NCBI GenBank assembly: GCA_017530965.1 | Contig: JAFXLS010000011.1 | Span: forward strand, 1-35,118 | Length of the DNA stretch: 35,118 bases | Direction of reading: 5' to 3' | Source: Fibrobacter sp. | GTDB lineage: Bacteria; Fibrobacterota; Fibrobacteria; Fibrobacterales; Fibrobacteraceae | In this document: one piece after another, positions 16,190-23,387 of the stretch | Layout: every line of letters starts with the position of its first letter | How positions within the stretch are numbered: the stretch's first letter is position 1 | Made by a program: the position numbers and the translations under genes | The notes under the pieces: model-generated | What the model was told of the DNA's origin: nothing | Seen by the model: only the letters and a program-made list of their open reading frames with translations | Database searches by the model: none

Positions 16190-18330
16190 GATTTTACCAC
16201 CTGCTTAACGCCAGCAATGTTCTTGATAGCGGTAATGATTGAATCCACTTGTTCTTTGCGGAATGCCTTGAACACCAGTTTGATTCGTCCTGAATAATGT
16301 TGGCTTGCTGCAGTGATTCGTTCCAAGAACACGTTGGCTCGCTTGAGTTCCTGCAACACGTCGAAAGTCATGTTCTTGCGGTTTTCCGTTTCGATGGTCA
16401 GGTGAGTCTCGAAGGAATGCTTGATGTCTTCGCTCCATTCCACGGCAATGCGTTGTTCCATGGGCAGGTTCTTAAGTTGCGGACAGTCGGCATTGTGGAC
16501 TTCGATACCGATCTTCGGGCGCAAGACACCGACGACCGGGTCGCCAGGAATCGGGCTACAGCACTTGGCGAAGTGGACCACGAGACTGGTTTCTTGGCCA
16601 ATCTGCAGGGGCATCTCGTCTCTGCGGTCTGCCTTCAGGTCCTTGTTGAACATGGGGAAGAACCGGAGGGAATTCGATTCCTTCTGTGTGGTTTCGCCAT
16701 CGTTCAAGAAACGCTGGATGTCCGACAGGGGCAGTTCTCCCTGGCCCAGTCGTTCGTAAAAGTCGTCCAGGGTGGGGGTGCCAAAGTACTTGCAGATTGA
16801 CTCTTCGGAAGGACGCTTGTCCTTTTCGATTTTCTGGAGTCTGAGTTCGCGAACCCAAATTTCTTTACCCAGGTCAAGAGCCTGCTTCATGATGCTGGTT
16901 TTCATCCAGCGGCGTAGTTCCTGCTTGGCCTTGACTGTCTTGACCATATCCAGCCATTCGGGGCTGGGTTCCTGGTTCGGGCTCTTGAGCACCTGGATGG
17001 TGGCTCCATGTTCGACCACCGTGTCCAGATTCACCACTTCGTCATTGATTTTGGCGCCAATGCAGTGCAGGCCCAGTTCGGTGTGGACGGCAAATGCAAA
17101 GTCCAGGACGATGGAGCCTTGAGGCAGTTCAATAGAGGTTCCCTTGGGGGTAAACACCGTCATGCCCGAAGGTTTCAGGTCCACCTTCAAGAAGTCGAGA
17201 TACTCTTTGGAGTCGGAAATTTCCGATTGGAGCTTCACCATGTGGTTGAGCCATTCCAGTTCTTCGCCTTCGTGCTGGGTTTCCATTTTATAGGCCCAGT
17301 GGGCGGCGAATCCCTTTTCGGCAGTCAGGTCCATGTCCTTGGTGCGGATCTGGACTTCCACCATCTTGTTTTCGGGACCAATCACGGTGGTGTGAATGCT
17401 TTGGTAAAGGTTTGGCTTCGGGGTTGCGATATAGTCTTTAAAGCGGCTTTGCAGGGGCGTCCATAGGTTGTGGACGTAGCCCAAGGCCAGGTAGCATTCG
17501 GGGATGGTATCGACGATAATGCGTATGGCGAAAATGTCGAAGATGTCTTCGAACTGGCAACCGCGGCTGAGCATCTTGTTGTAGATGCTGTAAATGTTCT
17601 TGGTGCGGCCCTGGATGGTGCAGTCAAAATCTTCCAACGCCATCTTGATTTGCAACGGTCCGATCACCGACTGGATATACTTTTCGCGGGATTCCTTATT
17701 TTCGATAAGGAGGTCCACCAGCTTCTGGTATTCGTCGGGGTTCACGTACTTGAAACTCAAGTCTTCAAGTTCGTTTTTAAGCTTATAGAGACCGAATCGA
17801 TGGGTAAGCGGAATGTATATGTCCAGGGTTTCCTGGGCAATCAACTGCCTTTTTTCGGGTTTCATGTACCGCATGGTGCGCATATTGTGGATGCGGTCTG
17901 CGATTTTGATCATGATGACCCGGGGGTCTTTGGCCATGGCAATAATCAGCTTGCGGTAGGTTTCCGCTTTTTGGGCTGTTTTGCTTGATTCTTGGGCAGC
18001 AGTAATCTTAGTGACGGCATCCACCATGAAGGCGGTGTCGTTTCCAAATTTCTCGGCTATTTCCTCGAGGGAATGGTCGGTATCTTCGACCACGTCATGG
18101 AGCAACCCGGCCAAGACCGTTGACTGGTCCTGTTTGAGGTCGGCAAGGATTTTGGCCACTTCATAGGGGTGCTCGGTGTAGGGCATGCCGCTCTTGCGGT
18201 ATTGACCCTCATGAGCCTCGGCAATAAAGGCAACAGCCTTTTCAAGAATCTCCCGGTCAAGGTTGGGATTCTTCTTTAATAGCACATCTACAATGTGCGT
18301 TTGGTTCGATGTGAGGCTCGCTTGTAACAT
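16186..18330 (-). CDS. rel: Bifunctional (p)ppGpp synthetase/hydrolase (Rel/SpoT)
   Basis: The protein has 714 residues from the ATG at 18330; a GTG one codon earlier is also possible, and AGGG lies unusually close to both. Hydrolase domain (about 25-190): T-E-H-P-Y-E-V-A, L-L-H-D-V-V-E-D-T and I-A-D-R-I-H-N-M-R-T keep the HD residues, so hydrolysis should be active. Synthetase domain (about 230-350): I-Y-S-I-Y-N-K-M, D-I-F-A-I-R-I-I-V-D, R-F-K-D-Y-I-A-x-P-K-P-N-x-Y-Q-S-I-H-T-T-V and V-E-V-Q-I-R-T; R-F-K-D is the bifunctional form. A TGS domain (M-T-V-F-T-P-K-G) follows at about 390-450. The zinc-finger region has C-C-S-P-I-P-G-D and H-N-A-D-C-P near 605-640. A C-terminal ACT domain ends the protein. 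It controls the stringent response. It is the first gene of a run that continues into complex I. Confidence 0.95.
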   Translation of the reverse strand: MLQASLTSNQTHIVDVLLKKNPNLDREILEKAVAFIAEAHEGQYRKSGMPYTEHPYEVAKILADLKQDQSTVLAGLLHDVVEDTDHSLEEIAEKFGNDTAFMVDAVTKITAAQESSKTAQKAETYRKLIIAMAKDPRVIMIKIADRIHNMRTMRYMKPEKRQLIAQETLDIYIPLTHRFGLYKLKNELEDLSFKYVNPDEYQKLVDLLIENKESREKYIQSVIGPLQIKMALEDFDCTIQGRTKNIYSIYNKMLSRGCQFEDIFDIFAIRIIVDTIPECYLALGYVHNLWTPLQSRFKDYIATPKPNLYQSIHTTVIGPENKMVEVQIRTKDMDLTAEKGFAAHWAYKMETQHEGEELEWLNHMVKLQSEISDSKEYLDFLKVDLKPSGMTVFTPKGTSIELPQGSIVLDFAFAVHTELGLHCIGAKINDEVVNLDTVVEHGATIQVLKSPNQEPSPEWLDMVKTVKAKQELRRWMKTSIMKQALDLGKEIWVRELRLQKIEKDKRPSEESICKYFGTPTLDDFYERLGQGELPLSDIQRFLNDGETTQKESNSLRFFPMFNKDLKADRRDEMPLQIGQETSLVVHFAKCCSPIPGDPVVGVLRPKIGIEVHNADCPQLKNLPMEQRIAVEWSEDIKHSFETHLTIETENRKNMTFDVLQELKRANVFLERITAASQHYSGRIKLVFKAFRKEQVDSIITAIKNIAGVKQVVKS

Positions 18331-18615
18331 CACCCTAAATAATATCTAAAAAAAAGCTTCTTGGAATGACGAATTTCGCGAAATAAGCGAAAAATAAGGG
18401 TTTTTGCAGAACAGTTGTCTGTTGTTTTTGTGAACAACACTTTGTTTTCGTTGGGGATTTAATTTTGGCCTTTAAAATCCTAATTTGCCGCAAAACTAAT
18501 ACACCAAAGGCTAGGGCTGGTTTGGGCAAAATGATGGCCGCAAAGGGAGTTATTTGGGGGAAAGAAAAAGCCGCGGTCATTCCCTAGCTCCGACATGTTG
18601 ATCTGTCGGAAAAAG
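18331..18615. other. Intergenic region upstream of rel
   Basis: About 285 bases without a convincing gene. It contains a perfect 12-base palindrome ATTTCGCGAAAT at 18373-18384 and a 7-bp hairpin (TCCGACA at 18589-18595 with TGTCGGA at 18604-18610). No confident promoter for rel was found: a TATTAT box lies near 18343 (- strand) but has no good -35. An 81-codon open frame on the - strand has codon use unlike neighbouring genes and was not accepted. Confidence 0.4.
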
Positions 18616-18634
18616 CCGCACCCAAAGGGTGCGG
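18616..18634 (-). terminator. Terminator of the radical SAM/lipoprotein operon
   Basis: An 8-bp GC-rich stem (CCGCACCC with GGGTGCGG) closes a 3-base loop. On the - strand it is followed by CTTTTT and lies 27 bases past the radical SAM stop. On the + strand it is followed by TTTTTT, so it is probably bidirectional. Confidence 0.85.
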
Positions 18635-18660
18635 TTTTTTGTTGCTTTTTTAGAGGATTA

Positions 18661-19737
18661 TTATGCGCCGGCGTCTTCGAGGCGTTTTACGTGGCAGTAT
18701 GCGAGTTCCTTGGTTTTCTCGTCTCTGAGGTGGAGGCTGGAGCCTTCGCAGTAGCGCCAGTACTTGCAGGTCTTGCAGTCGCCGATTTTAGCCCAGCTGC
18801 GGTCGCGCATCACCTGGTAGCGGTTCTGCCATACGTCCCAGAGGTCGTCCTTGTAGATGTTACCCTGGATGTAGTCGCCGCGGAGGCTCGGGCAAGCCGA
18901 GATGCTTCCGTCGCAAAGTACGGAACTGACGTTCACGCCGGCACGGCAGAAGAACGGGTAGTTGCGGGCTTCTTTTTCGTAGCTGCCGAGGAACCCTTCG
19001 CAGCCGTAGTTCACGTTGATGACGTTCAGCTTCTTCACTTCGCGGATGAAGTCGAACACCTGGCGGAATTCCTGGTTCGTGAGCTGGAACAGCGGATTGT
19101 CCTTGGCGCGGCCCTTCGGGAACACCGTCGCGATGCGCCAGCGCTTCACGCCGATTTTCAGGAGAATGTCGAGAATCTTCGGGAGTTCCTTCAAGTTCTG
19201 GCGGTTCACGCACGTCATCACGTCGAAGGTGAGGCCCTGCGTGTGGGCGGCCATGTCGATGGCGCGGAGCGCGTTGTCGAAACTCGTGGGGGCGCCGCGG
19301 AAATGGTTATGGCTTTCCTTGAGGCCGTCCAGGCTAATCGTGAGTGAGCGGAGGCCTGCGTTCAGCAGCTTGGTGTAGCGTTCGGGAGTCATCGCAAGGC
19401 CGTTGCTGACCATTCCCCAGGGGTAACCGCGCTTCTTGATTTCCATGCCGCATTCTTCGAGGTCCTGACGCATCAAGGGTTCGCCGCCGGTAATTACCAC
19501 GATAAAGTGCTTCGGGTCAATGTGCGGGGCAAGTTTGTCGAGCACGCCCATGAAGTCTTCGCGGGGCATGTCGGGGATGGCGTCCTTCACGCAGTCGCTA
19601 CCGCAGTGTAGGCAGTGCAGGTTGCAGCGCAGTGTGCATTCCCAGAAAAAGTAAGTAAGGGGGTGCGCTTTGATTTCGTTGTGACGGTAAAGGCGATAAG
19701 CTTCGAGAGCGAGTTTCTTTTTAAGAGAGAGCTTCAT
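18661..19737 (-). CDS. Radical SAM/SPASM enzyme of an rSAM/lipoprotein system
   Basis: The protein has 358 residues. The radical SAM cluster motif is C38-x3-C42-x2-C45 (in R-C-N-L-H-C-L-H-C-G-S-D-C). The SAM-binding G-G-E-P-L-M-R follows near 90, and S-L-T-I-S-L-D-G-L near 130. The C-terminal SPASM region (about 265-350) carries many cysteines (F-F-C-R-A-G, V-L-C-D-G-S-I-S-A-C-P-S-L, D-C-K-T-C-K-Y-W-R-Y-C-E-G-S-S, A-Y-C-H) for auxiliary 4Fe-4S clusters. Such enzymes usually modify peptides or proteins. The N-terminus (F-F-W-E-C-T-L-R-C-N-L) resembles, from memory, the TIGR04133 group that occurs beside lipoproteins in Bacteroidetes. Three lipoprotein genes lie immediately upstream on the same strand, making them the likely substrates (inference). 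The start lacks a ribosome site; the 35-base gap before it carries a 7-base tandem repeat. Confidence 0.9.
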   Translation of the reverse strand: MKLSLKKKLALEAYRLYRHNEIKAHPLTYFFWECTLRCNLHCLHCGSDCVKDAIPDMPREDFMGVLDKLAPHIDPKHFIVVITGGEPLMRQDLEECGMEIKKRGYPWGMVSNGLAMTPERYTKLLNAGLRSLTISLDGLKESHNHFRGAPTSFDNALRAIDMAAHTQGLTFDVMTCVNRQNLKELPKILDILLKIGVKRWRIATVFPKGRAKDNPLFQLTNQEFRQVFDFIREVKKLNVINVNYGCEGFLGSYEKEARNYPFFCRAGVNVSSVLCDGSISACPSLRGDYIQGNIYKDDLWDVWQNRYQVMRDRSWAKIGDCKTCKYWRYCEGSSLHLRDEKTKELAYCHVKRLEDAGA

Positions 19738-19743
19738 AAAAAA

Positions 19744-19768
19744 TGTGAAGTGTGAGGTGTGAAGTGTG
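19744..19768. repeat. 7-bp tandem repeat before the radical SAM gene
   Basis: Units TGTGAAG, TGTGAGG, TGTGAAG and a partial TGTG follow one another in the gap between the last lipoprotein gene and the radical SAM start. The tract occupies the position where a ribosome site is expected on the - strand. Confidence 0.8.
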
Positions 19769-19772
19769 TAAT

Positions 19773-20141
19773 TTAGTGAATGCGTTCGCTTTCAACGTAG
19801 TATTTTGATTTGAATTCGTCTTCCGTGATTGAAAAGTCTTTGTCTTGCTTGTCGGAGCAATTTAGAACGGTATCACCTTCATTAGCCCAACAAGTCACAT
19901 TGTCTTCGCATTGATAATATCTGGAACATGTTGGTGCTGGAATGAAGGTGCAGTTCTGACCGTTATCGTCTCCGTAAAAGCCGTCATCGCAAGAATAACC
20001 GGCGACGCCGTATTCGGGACAGATTTGCTCCAAATCGCAGTCAGTCAGCTCCTTGCTGTCACTTGACGAATCATCGCTGCAACCGTTCCAGAACAAGGCG
20101 AACAGGCTAAAAAGAATTTTTTTCCAATGCTTGTGAATCAT
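19773..20141 (-). CDS. Cys-rich lipoprotein 3, putative rSAM substrate
   Basis: The protein has 122 residues. The signal peptide K-H-W-K-K-I-L-F-S-L-F-A-L-F-W-N-G-C has Trp at lipobox position -3 and Cys21 as lipidation site; it closely resembles those of the two upstream lipoproteins. The mature part has eight further cysteines (35, 41, 51, 64, 72, 78, 84, 95). It contains I-C-P-E-Y-G-V at 40-46, almost identical to I-C-P-D-Y-G-V in lipoprotein 1, plus F-Y-G at 55-57. Its tail (T-E-D-E-F-K-S-K-Y) resembles lipoprotein 1 near 166-174. The start overlaps the lipoprotein 2 stop in an ATGA junction, and the radical SAM gene follows after 35 bases. Confidence 0.85.
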   Translation of the reverse strand: MIHKHWKKILFSLFALFWNGCSDDSSSDSKELTDCDLEQICPEYGVAGYSCDDGFYGDDNGQNCTFIPAPTCSRYYQCEDNVTCWANEGDTVLNCSDKQDKDFSITEDEFKSKYYVESERIH

Positions 20142-20857
20142 TTGTCGATCTCGTCGTTAGAACTGTTTAGGCACTTGTTAATCCGCTGTTCGATTTCCTT
20201 CAGCTTGTCTTCATAAGCTTTCTGGAGTTCTTCGTCCAGGGCGGGCTTGTTCGCTTCCCATTCTTCCTTCATCTTCAGGAATTGTGCGTATTCTTCGCTA
20301 GGCCTGATGGTGCCGTCAATGCATTTTTCTACCGCATTTCTAATGATGGTCGGAGCGCCATAAAGCGCCACGAATTGGTCGAGTTCCATACGCAGGTGTT
20401 CAAGACACATGGGCGTTTCGGCCAACGTCTCCTTGACGGAATCTATCTTGGCTACTGCATCGTGCTTGGCCGCTTCCTCTTTCCAGAATTTGGCATTGTC
20501 TGCACTGTAATCGTTGGGGAAATACGATACACTGGAATCCATGGGGAAACATTTGACGTCAATGGAATCGGGAGGCTCGACACCATAAAGAAGGCCGGCG
20601 ACGAATTCGCTGCTGGAACTTTCGGGCTTGGCTGCTTCGGAACTAGATGAAACGTTCTTCTTGCTAGAACTGGACAGCACGCCGCTAGTCTCGCTGGAAC
20701 TGGATTCATCGTTGTTCGAATCGCTGCTTTCGGGCTCATCGTAGCAACCGTCCGGAGGGCATCCGTAAAGTGGGGTATCCTCGGTTGTTTCGCTACAGCT
20801 GGCCCAGAAGAATGCGGTCAGCGAAAGGGCGATTTTTTTCCAGTGCTTGTAGAACAT
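20138..20857 (-). CDS. Lipoprotein 2, putative rSAM substrate with Ser-rich linker
   Basis: The protein has 239 residues from the ATG at 20857. An upstream in-frame TTG would add five residues, but the ATG gives the same M-F-Y-K-H-W-K-K-I-A start as lipoprotein 1 and has GGGGAA upstream. The lipobox is W-A-S-C (Cys21). A low-complexity Ser/Glu linker spans about 44-84. Tyr-Gly motifs occur at 31-32 (P-L-Y-G-C-P-P), 91-92 (L-L-Y-G-V-E-P-P) and 166-167 (A-L-Y-G-A-P). The C-terminal third is charged and helical (about 185-230), unlike the other two lipoproteins. It has fewer cysteines: 21, 33, 38, 103, 151, 179 and 229. It is the middle gene of the operon. Confidence 0.85.
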   Translation of the reverse strand: MFYKHWKKIALSLTAFFWASCSETTEDTPLYGCPPDGCYDEPESSDSNNDESSSSETSGVLSSSSKKNVSSSSEAAKPESSSSEFVAGLLYGVEPPDSIDVKCFPMDSSVSYFPNDYSADNAKFWKEEAAKHDAVAKIDSVKETLAETPMCLEHLRMELDQFVALYGAPTIIRNAVEKCIDGTIRPSEEYAQFLKMKEEWEANKPALDEELQKAYEDKLKEIEQRINKCLNSSNDEIDK

Positions 20858-20890
20858 CTTCAATTTCCCCAAAAGTTTTCTGACTAATTT

Positions 20891-21523
20891 TTATTTCTCT
20901 GCATCGTCGCAGGTGCCGTTGAATACGCAGGGCGGACCATAAAGGACAGGTTCTTGTTTAAATATGGTATCTTGAGGTTCCTCGACTACAGTTATCTTTC
21001 CGTAGCGGGCACGGAATTCAGCTTCGCTGTATACCTTGCCGTCGCATTCGTAGGTGTTTTCGGAAATCTGCACCACGCCGTAATCAGGGCAGATTTCGTC
21101 GCTACAGGGGAATTCGGGTGCCCAACGTTCTTCAGTCACTTGCTTGCAGGTGGCGCCGTCAGCGCAAGTCATCGTAGCTTCGCCTTTTAACTGGGTGCAA
21201 ACGTATTTGTCCAAGACCACACCGTATAAAGGTTGTGCTTCGACTAGCGTGTCTCCGCTGCTGCTGGAATTCAAAATGGGATCGTCCGGAACGCCGTAAG
21301 CAGGCATAATCTGTTCGAAGCTGCTGGAACTAGCTTCGGTCGCTTCGCTAGAACTGGATGTCGTTTCGTTTCCGGTTGCTATGCTGGAACTAGATTCGGG
21401 TGTCGCGACGCTACTGGAACTGGGTTCTTCAGATCCGTTTGCAGAGGTGGTATCGCTGTCACAACTGGCCCAGAAAAATCCGGTCAGGGCAAGCGCGATC
21501 TTTTTCCAATGCTTGTAGAACAT
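20891..21523 (-). CDS. Lipoprotein 1, putative rSAM substrate with repeated Tyr-Gly motifs
   Basis: The protein has 210 residues, preceded by a strong GGGAG ribosome site. Signal peptide M-F-Y-K-H-W-K-K-I-A ending W-A-S-C (Cys21). A Ser-rich linker with four S-S-S-S runs spans about 35-68. Tyr-Gly motifs occur at 76-77 (P-A-Y-G-V-P), 100-101 (P-L-Y-G-V), 148-149 (I-C-P-D-Y-G-V), 174-175 (R-Y-G-K) and 195-196 (V-L-Y-G-P-P). Eight cysteines lie beyond the anchor (109-205). The recurrence of [PDL]-Y-G-[VP] in otherwise unrelated contexts suggests a recognition or modification site for the downstream radical SAM enzyme (inference). It is first in the operon, with its own promoter. Confidence 0.85.
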   Translation of the reverse strand: MFYKHWKKIALALTGFFWASCDSDTTSANGSEEPSSSSVATPESSSSIATGNETTSSSSEATEASSSSFEQIMPAYGVPDDPILNSSSSGDTLVEAQPLYGVVLDKYVCTQLKGEATMTCADGATCKQVTEERWAPEFPCSDEICPDYGVVQISENTYECDGKVYSEAEFRARYGKITVVEEPQDTIFKQEPVLYGPPCVFNGTCDDAEK

Positions 21524-21556
21524 ACTGTTCTCCCTTCTTAGTGTCTCTCGATAACG

Positions 21557-21585
21557 AATATATATAAATGGTTATTACCCTGCAA
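21557..21585 (-). promoter_or_regulatory. Promoter of the lipoprotein/radical SAM operon
   Basis: Read on the - strand, TTGCAG (21585-21580) and TATATT (21562-21557) are separated by 17 bases. Transcription would start near 21550, giving a 5' UTR of about 27 bases. Confidence 0.65.
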
Positions 21586-21677
21586 TGTGGGGGCAAAATT
21601 GTGTGATAGCTAGGGTTGTTTTTTGCTTGTTTTATTCGATAATTTCAATTTTTTTACGAAAATTCATCGCAAACCCC
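21586..21677. other. Short AT-rich spacer between two divergent promoters
   Basis: No gene or clear RNA structure seen; it separates the lipoprotein promoter from the trpE leader promoter. Confidence 0.4.
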
Positions 21678-21706
21678 TTGCCAAGGGAAATTTTGTTAGG
21701 TATTTT
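21678..21706 (+). promoter_or_regulatory. Promoter of the trpE leader
   Basis: TTGCCA (21678-21683) and TATTTT (21701-21706) are separated by 17 bases. The -35 lies in ACCCCTTGCCA, an 11-mer also found at the LysR-gene and trpB-leader promoters, and in a local inverted repeat CCCTT-GCC-AAGGG (21676-21688). The predicted start, about 7 bases past the -10, coincides with the leader-peptide ATG at 21714. Confidence 0.7.
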
Positions 21707-21713
21707 TGGTGCC

Positions 21714-21770
21714 ATGATGAACTTTGTGACATGTGCAACCCTGAACCGTCGTTGGTGGCGCGGACTCTGA
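21714..21770 (+). CDS. trpL: trp leader peptide of trpE (18 residues, Trp-Trp)
   Basis: This short frame (M-M-N-F-V-T-C-A-T-L-N-R-R-W-W-R-G-L) has tandem TGG codons at 21753-21758. They are directly followed by a hairpin whose 3' arm can pair with the downstream terminator, the classic layout for Trp-dependent transcription attenuation. There is no ribosome site, and the ATG falls at or next to the predicted transcript start, suggesting leaderless translation. Confidence 0.85.
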   Translation: MMNFVTCATLNRRWWRGL

Positions 21771-21842
21771 CATAGAGCCCGGTATTTGTCGCAAATCACC
21801 CAAGATTTTAAAGCAAAGGCTTCCGGACTCACGGAGGCCTTT
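21762..21842 (+). promoter_or_regulatory. Trp attenuator of trpE with intrinsic terminator
   Basis: Hairpin A pairs GGACTCT (21762-21768) with AGAGCCC (21774-21780, one mismatch) just after the Trp codons. The terminator pairs 21815-21825 with 21832-21842 (11 bp, one G-U, 6-base loop) and is followed by CTCTTTT. GAGCCCGG (21775-21782) can instead pair with CCGGACTC (21823-21830) at 7 of 8 positions, opening the terminator. A ribosome stalled at Trp codons would cover the 5' arm of hairpin A and favour read-through. Confidence 0.85.
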
Positions 21843-21937
21843 CTCTTTTACCAAAATCGTTGAAATCCTCCGGGACCTAAGCCTTTGCAGAACCTGAAAC
21901 GAAAAGGCTAATGAATTTTTAAACCAGAGGATCAAAA

Positions 21938-23386
21938 ATGACAACGAACATAAGGCACATTACTGAAAGCCCAAACTTCGAACCCCGTACCGACAGTATC
22001 TACGTGGCACTGCCCGGTGAACGTTACACTCCGTTTTCGCTCGGCAAGAAGCTCGGTGCGAAGGCAATTTTCGAATCCGCTAGCTTTTCCCACGGTCGTA
22101 GCCGTTATTCGACCCTGATGGTGGACGAAGGCTTCCGTCTGCGCCAGAACGACAAAGACGTAAGCATCGTTGTCGACGGCAAGGAAAGTGTGTTCCTCAA
22201 GGAAGGCGAGGGCGATATTCTCGATGCCCTGACGCTGATTTCTGCCGAAAATACGGTGCCGCCTAACCAGATTCCTATTCCTTCTTCGGGCGTGGGCTAC
22301 CTCGGCTACGAATTCTGCGCCCGCTGCGATACCATTCGCCTCGCCCCGCAGGTCGACGAACTCAATATTCCCGAAGCGGAATTCCTGGTGGGCCACATTT
22401 ATATCGTGTTCGACCACTTTACCGAAAAGCTTCACCTGTTCGCATTGAACTACGAAGAACACCAGATTGACCTGAAGGCCGCGATTGAAAAGGTGAAGGC
22501 CCGCCTCGCTGACCTCGACTTCAGCTACCTCGCTCCGGAAAAGCAATACGGCAAGGGCATCACGATGACGGACTTGGAACAGTCCCGCAAGGAATACACT
22601 GAAAAGGTCGAAGCACTGCAGAAGCATATCATCGCCGGTAACATCGTGCAGGCCGTGCCTTCTCGCCGCATCCAGTTTGCAAGCGATATCGAAGCTCTCG
22701 ACATTTACCGTCGCCTTCGCACGGTGAACCCGTCTCCGTACATGTTCTTCCTCGATTACGGAACGCATCAGTTTATCGGTGCATCGCCGGAAAGCTTGGT
22801 GCGCGTGCGTGACGGCATCGCCACCATCCACCCGATTGCAGGCACCCGCCGCCGCGGCAAGGACGACGTGGAAGACGAAGCCTTGATGAAGAACCTGAAG
22901 GGTGACCCGAAGGAACGCGCCGAACACTTGATGCTCGTGGACTTGGCCCGTAACGACCTCGGCCGCGTCTGCGAAGCGGGTACGGTGGAAACCACCAAGT
23001 ACATGGAATGCGAAAAGTTCAGCCACGTGATTCACCTGGTCTCTGACGTGCAGGGCCGTGTGGCAAAGAACAAGAAGGCCATCGAAGTGCTGCGCTCCAG
23101 CTTCCCGGCAGGTACAGTGAGCGGCGCCCCGAAAATCAGCGCTATCGAAATCCTTTCTGGCCTCGAAAAGGTCAAGCGCCGTTTCTACGCCGGTGCAGTT
23201 GGCTACATGGAATCCGACGGTGATTTGGATTTCTGTATCGCTATCCGTTGCTGCTTGAAGCAGGGTAAGACCATCAGCCTGCAGGCCGGTGGTGGCATTG
23301 TCGCGGCCTCGAATGCTGACCGCGAATTTGAAGAAACGAATGAAAAATTGGGTGCCATCCGCGCCGTGCTCGAAGGAGAAAACTAA
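21938..23386 (+). CDS. trpE: Anthranilate synthase component I
   Basis: The protein has 482 residues; AGAGG lies 8 bases before the ATG. It converts chorismate to anthranilate using ammonia from the TrpG domain. The N-terminal domain has F-E-S-A-S near 45, matching the L-L-E-S region where tryptophan binds for feedback inhibition. The catalytic half has P-S-P-Y-M-F-F-L, G-A-S-P-E-S-L-V-R, P-I-A-G-T-R-R-R-G, L-M-L-V-D-L-A-R-N-D-L-G-R, F-P-A-G-T-V-S-G-A-P-K and Q-A-G-G-G-I-V. Length is typical of standalone TrpE. trpGD starts one base after the stop. Expression is controlled by the attenuator at 21762-21842. Confidence 0.97.
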   Translation: MTTNIRHITESPNFEPRTDSIYVALPGERYTPFSLGKKLGAKAIFESASFSHGRSRYSTLMVDEGFRLRQNDKDVSIVVDGKESVFLKEGEGDILDALTLISAENTVPPNQIPIPSSGVGYLGYEFCARCDTIRLAPQVDELNIPEAEFLVGHIYIVFDHFTEKLHLFALNYEEHQIDLKAAIEKVKARLADLDFSYLAPEKQYGKGITMTDLEQSRKEYTEKVEALQKHIIAGNIVQAVPSRRIQFASDIEALDIYRRLRTVNPSPYMFFLDYGTHQFIGASPESLVRVRDGIATIHPIAGTRRRGKDDVEDEALMKNLKGDPKERAEHLMLVDLARNDLGRVCEAGTVETTKYMECEKFSHVIHLVSDVQGRVAKNKKAIEVLRSSFPAGTVSGAPKISAIEILSGLEKVKRRFYAGAVGYMESDGDLDFCIAIRCCLKQGKTISLQAGGGIVAASNADREFEETNEKLGAIRAVLEGEN

Positions 23387-23387
23387 G

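Noticed and set aside
18335..18580. 81-codon - strand frame upstream of rel with GGAG before its ATG
   Set aside because: Codon choice (AGG, AGA, CAA, ATA) and residue composition differ from real genes here and no motif is seen. The ribosome-like site is probably chance.
20138..21523. The two longer lipoprotein genes as FISUMP proteins
   Set aside because: They have Ser-rich linkers like other Fibrobacter lipoproteins but lack the W-M-A-E-N-L-D-Y and G-W-H-L-P signatures.
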